Of a DNA stretch of 64,000 bases, positions 20,936 to 37,000 are shown piece after piece. Position 1 is the stretch's first letter, and every line of letters begins with the position of its first letter. The notes under the pieces are model-generated. The model worked only from the letters and a program-made list of their open reading frames with translations. It made no database searches and was not told the origin of the DNA. The DNA is taken from contig OZ014415.1 of assembly GCA_963965975.1 (NCBI GenBank), positions 3,105,001 to 3,169,000 of the forward strand. The letters run 5' to 3'. A program made the position numbers and the translations under genes. This DNA is from Xestospongia bergquistia (taxonomy: Eukaryota; Porifera; Demospongiae; Haplosclerida; Petrosiidae).

Positions 20936-21785
20936 GCTAGGGTACAACTGCCTTTATATAGAGACTATTTGGTGCCATATAGTCTGTTAAAGTTCAAGCA
21001 AACTGTGTGGGAGTAAAGTGAAATCATCACTACAACTAGACTATATGGCAACAAAGACTTCCCTATACACTGTAAAATCTAATATGAAGTCATGTAGTCA
21101 TAAAGATATTATATGACATTATAATTAATGATGTCATATATATAGAAATGTACTCATACAGATGAATTAATTTTAAATTGTAATCATCTTTACAAACAAT
21201 AATGTTGATAAACATTTAGTTAGTAACTAAATGTAATACATGTATATGCAATGTACAAATAATGTTAATATTAAAACATCTTATTTTTTAGATTTGCATG
21301 AACTGATATCTTTGTTCTTTAAATAAGTTGATATGTGGAACAATAACTGAATATCTTAATTCTGAATTTAATGAGAGAGGGAAGTTAATCAACCTTGATC
21401 TTGATTACTATCAACATTATTGTTTGTAAAGATGATTACAATTTAAAATTAATTCATCTGTATGAATACATTACTATACATATGACATCATTAATTTATA
21501 ATGTCATATAATATCTTTATGACTACATTTCATTACAAAGCAATGGATATAGTTGGTAAGTGACATGAAATCTAGATTCCATAGTAATTCCTACTTGTAA
21601 CCTACAAAGCAGTTGTTACAATCCTATTAGTGTATAGGGAAGTCTTTGTTGCCATATAGTCTAGTTGTAGTGATGATTTCACTTTACTCCCACATAGTTT
21701 GCTTGAGCTTTAACAGACTATATGGCACCAAATAGTCTCTATATAAAAGGCAGTTGTACCCCAGCTTGACAATATTCACAACAGA
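20936..21785. repeat. Inverted repeat 3 at the gene 3 promoter
   Basis: Left arm 20936-21225 is the promoter and 5' flank of gene 3 on the minus strand (TATA box 20953-20960). Right arm 21410-21785 repeats it inverted, with a roughly 100-bp extra piece (21530-21630) and its own plus-strand TATA box at 21740-21747. Beyond the right arm the 5' UTR (to 'acagaaaaata', 21790) jumps into 3'-flank sequence 'acatggtaaagtgacat', so no gene is left there. The two promoters are divergent. Confidence 0.75.
20953..20960 (-). promoter_or_regulatory. TATA box of tectonin gene 3
   Basis: TATATAAA on the minus strand in the shared context, 68 bp before the ATG at 20885. Confidence 0.75.
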
Positions 21786-22442
21786 AAAATAACATGGTAA
21801 AGTGACATAAAAATGACATGGTAAAGTGACATATTGACCAACTAAGATAATACACAAAATATTTCTCTATAAAGGAAACAATTGACTAAAGAGAGGAAAT
21901 TAAGTTTAAAGGTTAAAGGAAATTAAGCAACAATTAACCTTTAAAATTAAAAATTAATTTTAAAATAAACTATACCTCTAATGAGGAATAACTAAAATAA
22001 ATAATAAATAACAATAATGTTGATAGTAATCAAGATCAAGGTTGATTACTTTCTCTCATTAAATTCAGTATTAAGATATTCAGTTATTGTTCCACATATC
22101 AACTTATTTAAAGAACAAAGATATCAGTTCATGCAAATCTAAAAAATAAGATGTTTTAATATTAACATTATATGTACATTGTGTATACATGTATTATGTT
22201 TAGTTACTAACAAAATATTTATCAACATTATTGTTTGTAAAGATGATTACAATTTAAAATTAATTTATCTGTATGAGTACATTTCTATATATATGACATC
22301 ATTAATTATAATGTCATATAATATCTTTATGACTATATGACTTCATATTAGATTTTACAGTGTATAGGGAAGTCTTTGATTTCACTTTACTCCCATACAG
22401 TTCGCTTGAACTTTAACAGACTATATGGCACTAAATAGTCTC
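21786..22442 (+). repeat. Scrambled tectonin flank pieces
   Basis: Non-coding mosaic. 21790-22020 matches the 3' flank (compare 22930-23130); 22060-22200 repeats 19050-19190 in part; 22205-22340 repeats 21410-21520; 22350-22440 is a proximal promoter leading into the gutted gene. Confidence 0.6.
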
Positions 22443-22450
22443 TATATAAA
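22443..22450 (+). promoter_or_regulatory. TATA box of the gutted tectonin copy
   Basis: TATATAAA in the shared context, 68 bp before an ATG at 22518, as in the intact copies. Confidence 0.7.
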
Positions 22451-22517
22451 GGCAGTTGTACCCTAGCTTGACAATATTGAGAACGGAAAAATCGGTTCAT
22501 GAAATCTAAAGAATAAG

Positions 22518-22565
22518 ATGATCAAGATAGCAGTAAAATTTGATTTCTGTTTTTGTGTTAACTAA
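22518..22565 (+). pseudogene. Tectonin copy with almost the whole reading frame deleted
   Basis: Promoter, 5' UTR and start context match gene 3. The ATG and next five codons read MIKIAV as in copies 2 and 3, then the sequence jumps directly into the 3' flank 'aatttgatttctgtttttgt', which in gene 3 lies about 65 bp past its stop (20077-20058). The remaining frame is 15 codons and a TAA. A short GTAA at the joint occurs at both ends of the lost segment in gene 3, so a simple microhomology deletion of about 790 bp explains it. The flank continues intact downstream. No lectin can be made. Confidence 0.85.
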
Positions 22566-24302
22566 TTTCTACTAATCATGTAAATCATTATGTTGTTTTT
22601 GATTATCAAATTGATAATAGCAGTCATTATTTGTTATGGATAACAACAAAAATGAGATGGTAAATAACAGAATAAAATGATCATGAAAGGCAAATGCTGT
22701 ACAGTATTGAACAAATATTATTCAAAAATATGTTTAATTACTTTGATATTTCTCTAAGTAAAGTTATTGTAATTATATATAGAATAGTGTGACACAGCAG
22801 AGTTCAATTTTTAAAGGGAATACTATTTAAAGCACAATGGATAACTCTACATATACAGCAACAACAACTCTAACTTCATGCATAATAGATATTAAATCTA
22901 CAAATAAAACTTATAATATATGAGATAATGTAAGTGATAAAATGACATGGTAAAGTGACATATTGACCTACTAAGATAATAGACAAAAAATTTCTCTATA
23001 AAGGAAAAAAGTGACTAAAGAAAAGGAAATTAAGTTTTAATGTTAAAGGAAATTAAGCAACAATTAACCTTTAAAATTAAAAATTAATTTTAAAATAAAC
23101 TATACCTGTAATGAGGAATAACTTAAATAAATAATAATATATGTTTAGAATATACATAATCACCACTAATTTGTAATAAATAGTGTAATGTGAGATCTAT
23201 ATTCTGATTTTCAACTCTTTGGATTAAACTCTCCTGCTGGACTGGTTTTCACACCAGATATAATGTCCTGATTCATGAACTATATGTAGCCCTAAAAGAC
23301 CCATTTCTTCACTTCTTTGTCTATTTATTCATATAACCACCCATCTATTTGTTTATTCAGCCATCCAGTCAGTCAGTCAGTCAGCCATCTAGCCATTCAT
23401 CCATTTATCTATTAATTTATATAAAATATATTTATTTAATTTAGCTAATGAATTACATATTAATTAATACTAAAATAAAATATGAGAAGAGAGACAAGTC
23501 CAATTATTATGGCATCAAATGTCAGTTATTGGCTATGATGGTCAAAGGATAGCAAACAGGTGATAGTCATGTGAGAATCATGTGATTGTAATACATACGT
23601 TATATGAAGATCATATGATCATAACACACAAGTCATTATTGTCTTTCTGTCTTTAGGGTTTGTCTCTGTTGGAGAAAGAATTAGTTATTTAAGGTTCTAT
23701 GGGCAGTAATATACCCCTCTCTGAAAATTTATAATATTCTCTCTCTCTCTCTCTTCTCATTAGTTTATGGATAGAGTGTGAGATAAAAAGAGATAGATTA
23801 GATGTACAACATGTAGATGACTATCAGATTGATGACTACATTTAGATGTACATGTACAAGTGGAAAAACAGACTAATAGACAGCATACTTAATGAACTCT
23901 GTATTTTCATACTTACAGGACACATAGGTGGAGTTACTGATTAACATATTGAACATGATTGATGATTTATTAAATTTGTCAACCATTATATAATTGATTG
24001 ATTATAATAGCATTGCACAGTCATAATGCTACTGATTTTATTTTAATTAGAATTCAGTTGGTTTGCAGAGTGAGCTAGCTTACATAACCACTAATAATTG
24101 AGTTTTAAAAGGAAATAAGAAAAGTATATCAATTCTAGTGACAAACAAATTAAACTAACATTACATCTGGTGCTGATAAACCTCAAAATCAGCCTACAAA
24201 TTTCTTTGGATTTATAATTGGAGGTAAGGCCTACAAAAAGTCAAACAATATAATTATATTTTACAATGTATGCATTACTCTCAGCATGTTTGATAGTAAT
24301 CA
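22566..24302 (+). repeat. 3' flank and duplicated block next to fibrinogen-like copy D
   Basis: 22566-23200 matches the 3' flank of gene 2; 23197-24050 matches 2575-3178. A CCAT/CAGT-rich simple repeat lies at 23330-23415. No gene recognised. Confidence 0.6.
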
Positions 24303-25397
24303 TTACTTAACATAGAGTTCATAGTAAGCAACTGGACAGTCTTTGTCACTGGTAGGTTCATCTCTACATATTCTCATTTCAATATAGTCAGTAGTAGAAT
24401 AGTCAAGTTTTTTATGGAACCATGGTAGACCAGGTATGAGACAACATGCCTCTTCTTACAGTCCACACTGCTTACCATCCCAAAGTGGATCAATACAATT
24501 TACATTTCCTTGAAAGAATACAGGACAACCTGATTCACAGAAGTAGTCATTGCCAATAAAAGATGGCACAGTCGTAAATGGACTATTAATAGCACAAGGA
24601 CACTCATGTACACCAATAGTAGAAGCCATAAAAGTCCAGATGTGTTTACGAGGATTACCACAAGTAATGCTAATACCATCAACATATGGTCCATTGAGGC
24701 ATTGTCCTCTTGTTAAAGGATAAATGGCATCAGGATTTTCAATTGAATGCCCAATGACTTGACCACATACTTGAGAGTACCTAATACTATATGAGGGGAA
24801 GTTAACTGATTGACAGGAACCACCTGATAATGATGCTCGTCCACAAGCTCTTATTCCATTCCAATTATATAGTCTAAATCCAGGTGGACATTCTTCAGTG
24901 GGGTCAGACATGTTGAGGTAGGCTACTCTCATCCATCCTCCTCCAGAGTTACACAGTTATTCCATATGACAGTAGACATGACGAGGATGTCCATTAGTAT
25001 CAGCTATGATGTAATAGTCAGAAGGACTATCAGGCCAGTTAGACTTGATCTCCTCACAGGAGTGAAGGAGAGAAGAAAGAGGATAGAGATCGGTGATATT
25101 ACTATATGCCATTAATTGATCAAGTATAGCATTAATCTTAGTGTCAAGTTGTTGAAGCTTTTGTGCAATAACCTTACAATCCTTGTTATCTTGCATAGGA
25201 GTTGTAATAGAGCAAGTAGTAGTAACTGTACAACTTCCATTGTTAGTACTGGCACCATTGGCTTGAACTAAACATACAGAAAGACCTAAGGCGAAATTCA
25301 CCAGTATTCTTCTAAATTCTCTCTTGAACACAAAAGGCATTATGGTCAGCATGAAGAATAGATTACAGCCATTATTGCTGTGTAAAAGCAACAACAA
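24303..25397 (-). pseudogene. Intronless fibrinogen-like gene with two in-frame stops, copy D
   Basis: One continuous minus-strand frame, interrupted only by TAA at 24957-24959 and TAA at 24456-24458; no frameshift occurs over 1.1 kb. A start at 25340 gives a signal-peptide-like segment (LVNFALGLSVCLVQANG), then a coiled-coil-like stretch (IAQKLQQLDTKINAILDQL), then the domain: HVYCHME-stop-LCNSGGGW, RVAYLNMSDP, CGQVIGH, YVDGISITCG, RKHIWTF, CPCA, PSFIGNDYFCESG, LWDGKQCGL-stop-EEACC and an end YELYVK with stop at 24303. All Cys landmarks of copy C are present. It lacks both introns of copy C and has no Ser-rich stalk, so it is a distinct subfamily member or retrocopy. Young pseudogene is likeliest; readthrough cannot be excluded. 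Confidence 0.75.
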
Positions 25398-26771
25398 AAG
25401 ATGGTAATATTAAAGTATATATATAGTTATCTACAGATCGTGGGTTGTATTAGTTCTGCTTATAGCAAATACATATAAAAATACAGGATCTTGGCACAAA
25501 TGTCAACAAAATGGATCTTCAAATAATATGTATTGAAAAAAGGCACAAAAATTTATAAAGAACCAACATTAGTACTTATTACAATAGTTACCTATTAATC
25601 TGTGCAAATAATATATAATATGCATCTAACTGCTAACTGCATAAGTACACTAAATTTTCCAGATTAAAATGAATATGATACACTAATGAGTTGTCCATCC
25701 ATTATATCTGACACATATTTTTATAGCTACTAAATATAATAATTAAAAAAATCAGCGAAAGTACATATGTTGTTAATCACAGTTAAGTAACCAAAATCAA
25801 TTTTGTGTAAATGAATTCTTCAAGCGACATCTTAATATCCTCAATCAAACCTTCTTTACTTTTATCACTCCTCCATGGCTTATTCAGAATAATATAATTT
25901 GTTCAATAGTGTGTGGAATGATATATCTGAAAATGGATATTTGAAAATGGATATTAAACACAAACACACTTTCAATGCATAATTAAGACATTGAAGACTA
26001 TTGTTGTCTATACAAATAAACTCTGCATGATCATAAAAATAGTTGACAATATAATTATGTTATAAAATAAAGTCTACTTAGCGTTTTAGATAGCTTGTAA
26101 GCCAATTGAAATAACAATTAAATTAAAAACGAGGTTAATGTAGAACACTCATCTTTTAACTAACAGACTTGTATTTCTTTAGTCAATGTAAGGATGTTTT
26201 GTAATGTAATGTTTTGTCTTACGTCATACATAGAAAGAGCCCCCATATGAAATTTAATTTGATATGACATTAAATATATTTTAAATAGCAGGCCGAGCAG
26301 AATAATTGACAGTAACTAAGTTTCTAACACTATATATTAATAAACAAATAATATGGCCTTCATATAATTAACAAAAGACTAGTTAGATCTGTTAGTTTAA
26401 TAAAACACTTTATCTATTTTAATGTGTCAACTTAAAGAAATAATCCTTAAAGATATTCTGAGTAATGTGTGACTTCATATCAAAGATCAATTGATGTCTT
26501 GAACATTAATACATAAAATTAAAATTACTTTAAGGAATCTATACCAGTCTTAAAGTCCCATTACATAACAATCACATTATAACTATAATCTTGAGGTGGG
26601 ATGTTACATAGAAGTAATATTGAACTGCTGGTTGGTGCAGGTTAAAATAAATAGAGAGTATTAAGTCATAAAACCTTGCTATATTTAAATATTTAAACAG
26701 CTTACTGAAATGGCAATCAATGTATGTTTGAATATTAAACAAAGTGAGCATTTATATTATTAAGAAATTTT
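25398..26771. other. Intergenic, nothing recognised
   Basis: AT-rich spacer between the lectin cluster and the 3' end of the receptor kinase. No open frame, element or repeat partner recognised. Confidence 0.45.
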
Positions 26772-32486
<5,715 letters not shown>

Positions 32487-34019
32487 TTTTCTTTGTATAT
32501 CGAGCCAGACCCTCCTTTTTGCTGATGCCAAAGTATAGAATGCCAAGCTGGGAGGGCGTGGCAGTCTGGGGCGTGAGAACGTTATTCATTATTCATTCAT
32601 ACCTACAGTTATACCAACCTGAACAGAGTGTAACGAAGCTCTTTGATGCTTGTTATCTAAATAAGATTTAGTCTTGCGTAACCAGTATGCAATGAAATGC
32701 GTGGTAAGTTTATAAAAGTCTTGCTTAGCCATACGGGAATGGAGACGAAAGTCGGTAGGCGCGTTAAGAGGGAGGAGGGAAAACACCGACTTTAACAAAG
32801 CTGACTCGACATGTGGTGCCATCATTATCAATGAAGTAGGAAATCTATCTATAACTCATTGATTGTACCCTATTAAGGGTAGGACCATTTATATCATGCT
32901 GGTGTATGAGAATGGAAGCAAAAAATTCCTATTTCAAAAGGATAGCTCAGATTGGTAATCTCAAGAACCTACCTTTTTCAATTGCAAACCATCACCAAAA
33001 ATTAATGTGTGGTTATCTTCAAGGCTGGTTTTAGTTTTTGGGAACTGCAATGTGGTCCATGTAAGTTTACATATATTAATTAATTTCATACTTATGATTC
33101 ATTTATTATTACTTTCATATTTTATGTAATAATATTTTTCACTTGTGTTTTCAGGTAAGACTAATACATTAAACAAAGATGTCCTTGTTACTGAGATATT
33201 TGACATGCTACCACAGGAGAATTTGATAGCAACAGTTTCTACATAAGTAATAATAATTAATGAGAGATATCATTTAGTTTGTTGGACTTAATTGGGTTAA
33301 AATTTATGGTCAGGTGTATAATCATATCTACATAATGATAATTGGCAAGATCATTTACAGCAATTTGTTAAAGTCATCGATATTTTAGTCATTTCTGATT
33401 TTATTTTACTTTCTGTTGAAGTATATATTACAGTAGGTGTGAATGATCATATATTAGGATATTTGGATTAATGAGACTCATCATTTTTCTGTAGTATGTC
33501 TATCAAATTCTTTTCTTTTGAAGTTTATTGTGCACATGTATTCAAGGATTATTTGTATTAATGTATGTGTTCTTTTGTTGAAAATACATCAACTTGAGTA
33601 ATAAGTTATATAATAACAAAATGATGAATCTACAATACTCATCCTTTAGAACAGTTTTAGTAGTGTCGACAGAACTGGTACATGGTAAATTGACAAATGT
33701 ATTGTAGCAACTATAAGGTGTTGTAGTTGTAATAGCAAAACAACGTTTTTTCAACAAAAATAATTATAATTTACTGTAACAACAACACATTAACAATTTT
33801 TGTTAAAATGACAAACCAATTTTCACTGTGTACTTTAAATAAACATAGACATTTTAGTTTGTTTGTTTAAAAAATACTAGTCTATTTAATACTGATCTAT
33901 TTTGAATATTAGTGACTTTTGCTGAACATTTCTTTGGTCCTCATAAAGAACTACGGAAGCAACAAGATCTAGAAAGTAAATTTTGACTCAGACACAGCAC
34001 CTCAAGTACTGCTGTCATT
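32487..34019. other. Divergent intergenic region
   Basis: Lies between the minus-strand receptor kinase and the plus-strand beta-helix gene. 32500-32830 is less AT-rich than its surroundings and holds one small frame (listed separately). 32850-34019 shows no TATA box or element that I can support; the small minus frame at 33542-33757 has no recognisable similarity. Confidence 0.4.
32589..32831 (-). CDS. Possible small unknown ORF or first exon
   Basis: Minus-strand frame of up to 80 residues, beginning near MMAPHVESALLKSV and containing FYKLTTHFIAYWLRKTKSYL. It stands out by higher GC and coding-like codon use. Potential donors (CAG-gttggt at about 32618) lie near its end, but no matching downstream exon was found before the receptor kinase starts at 32486. 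It is not recognised as any family; it could be a conserved first exon, a short protein or chance. Confidence 0.25.
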   Translation of the reverse strand: MIMMAPHVESALLKSVFSLLPLNAPTDFRLHSRMAKQDFYKLTTHFIAYWLRKTKSYLDNKHQRASLHSVQVGITVGMNE

Positions 34020-37000
34020 ATGAGCTGGTGTTATATCTATTATATAACATCAGTTATACTGTATATCTACAGTGGATATGTTACTGCTTCTGAGTATTAT
34101 GTCTCTGCAGCTCCTAATGGAGAACCTTGTCCTTCTACGTACCTACCTTGTCATAACATCTCCTACTATAATTCTGGTGTGTTCTACTTCACTGATGATA
34201 CGGTCTTTTACTTCCTAGAGGGAACTCATATTCTACAAGGTCCATTACGTATCAGTGATGTAAGTAATATAACTCTACAGGGACTGGGTCATGTAGAACA
34301 AGTTTTTTATGAAACGGTTATGCAATCTGCCTCATTAATAAAGTGTATTGATAACAACAGAGCTGGTATACAATTTACTAATAGCACAGATGTCGTAATG
34401 AAATCATTAACAATAGCAAACTGTGGTTTTCATACTTTTATCAGTCACCAAGGATATGTTCACAGTGCCAATGTTAGCTTATTTGTTGCTGATGTTAATA
34501 ATTTCACATTGGAATGGGTATCAGTCCAGAATGGTTCAGTTTTTGGACTCTGTCTAGTGAATACTTTTGATGTGTTAATTGTTAATTCCAATTTTGCCAA
34601 TAATAAAGGTCCTAAGGATTTAGGAGGCAATGCATTGATTGTCTATGATGACCATCATAAAGGAGTGTTCACAGTTAATATAGTGAAATCTAATTTTACA
34701 TTTGGTTTATTAACTAGCATGGGTTTGTGGTATGGTAACAATATTAAAGCTAAGGTAGTCTTTGAAAATTGTACTTTCTCACATAATATTGTCAAGGTTG
34801 GAGGTGGAGTGTACATTGTTTCATATGGGACTGGTAGTATTGAGTTTCGTAATTGTACTTTATACAACAATACTGCTTCAGTGTATGGAGGAGGAGTGTA
34901 CTTTAGATCACGTGGGAATGTTAGCATTGAGTTTCAAGATTGCACTATCTATGCTCAACATGATGGAGGAGGAGTGTATATTGATTCACATGGAAATAGT
35001 CGTATTGAGTTCAAAAATTGCACTATATACAAAAATGCTGCTCAACAATATGGAGGAGGAGTGTACATTCATTCAAATGGGAATAGTAGTATTGAGTTCT
35101 GTAACTGCACTATATACAACAATAGTGTTTGGTATATTGGAAGAGGAGGAGGAGTGTACATTCGTTCAAATGGAGAAAGTGGTAGTATCGAGTTTCATAA
35201 CTGCTCTATATTCAACAATATTGCTCACTATGACGGAGGAGGAGGGGGTGTGGCTATTAATTTATTAGGAGGTGGTAGTATTGTGTTTAGTAACTGTATT
35301 ATATACAACAATATTGCTCAGGATGGAGGAGGAGTGTACATTGACTTGTATGAAGGAGGTGGTAATATTAAATTTGGTCACTGCATTATATACAACAATG
35401 CTGCATATCTTGGATCAGGGCTGTTTCTCCGTGCTCTTCTTGTTACTTCAACAGGTACCTTTTATTTTCAAAATGTTTTATTCCAATTTAATAAAGCAAG
35501 CAATAAACTGGTTGTATATCGAAATGTATATCAATCTGCTGTTGTATTATTCAACATTGCTAATGTTATATTTGACCAAATTGATGTTAGTAATCATAAT
35601 ACAACTGGTTTAGTAGGTTTCAATAGTCTACTGACATTTCATGGATATAACACATTTGTAAATAATTCTGGCATTGATGGTGGAGGTATTTCTTTATATG
35701 AGTCTTCCCAATTATTGCTAAAAGGACGTGCAAACATATCATTTGTCAATAATCATGCCAGTGACTCAGGTGGTGGAATTTTTGTATCACAAGTTCTTGA
35801 TGTAGAGAAGAGTATTGATTGTTCCTTTGAAGTTATTCCATACTATAATTCTAGTGCTGTGTTATATTTTGTCAACAATACAGCTGACATATCAGGTGAT
35901 GTCCTATATGGTGGTAATGTTGATAATTGTTCTAATGAGGAAGACTTATTTAAAAACCTTTTCCAATACCCTCAACAAACAGGGCTATCAGTAGTGTCAT
36001 CAGATCCTATCCAAGTGTGTTTTTGTGAATCAGACAAACCAAATTGTTCCATTACAAACATCAACATAACTGTAATACCTGGAATTGATGTTAATATATC
36101 ACTAGCTACTGTTGGTTTAAATGATGGCTTAACACAGGGTGTGATAAAATTGACATCGTCAGATAATTCATCTACTGTGCAAACTAGACTAAATGCAAAT
36201 TGTACCAATGTACACTTGAAAACAAACCTTTTGTTGGACAAAGCACATATATATGCTAGACTTGAAAGTGAGCCTTCATTAGCTAAGATCATTGAAGTTA
36301 CAATTAAGTCCTGTCCAATCGGATTTATGTTGGGAAAGGATGCATGTATTTGTGGGCCTGAATTAAATTTATCTTCAATAACTTGTGATATTAACACTAA
36401 AAATATAATTAGAGATGGTAATTTGTGGATTGGTTATAAAAATGACTCAGACTGTCTTATTGTCTATCAACATTGTCCCTTTGATTACTGCAATGATCAA
36501 ACAATTCAATTTAAAGTCACTTCTCCTGATCCTCAATGTCTTCACAAAAGGTCTGGCATACTCTGTGGACAATGTACTAAAGGGTTCAGTCTCATGTTAG
36601 GTTCCAATCAATGTGGACAATGTACTAATGACCACATAGCTCTTATTATCCCATTTGCTGTGGCTGGTATAGCACTGGTAGCTTTGGTCATTGTTTTAAA
36701 TCTAACTGTGTCTGTAGGTACTATCAATGGACTTATTTTCTATGCTAATGTTGTCAAAATATATGAACACATCTTCTTTCCTGGTGGTCCTGTTCCATTT
36801 CTTAGTCAGTTCATTTCGTGGATCAATTTAGATCTGGGTATTAAGACTTGCTTCTATCATGGCATGGGTTCCTGCAGTAAGGCATGGCTACAGTTTATCT
36901 TTCCAGCCTATGTTTGGTTTATTCTAATTCTTATCATAATATTGTTACGATATTCCAGCAAAGTGGTTCAACTTGTAGGAAGACAAGCAATTCCAGTATT

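Noticed and set aside
33542-33757. 71-residue minus-strand frame
   Set aside because: No similarity, low-complexity composition and no splice partner.
34655-35613. Several long frames opposite or out of phase with the beta-helix gene
   Set aside because: They arise from the repeat structure of the 1278-residue gene and have no family features.
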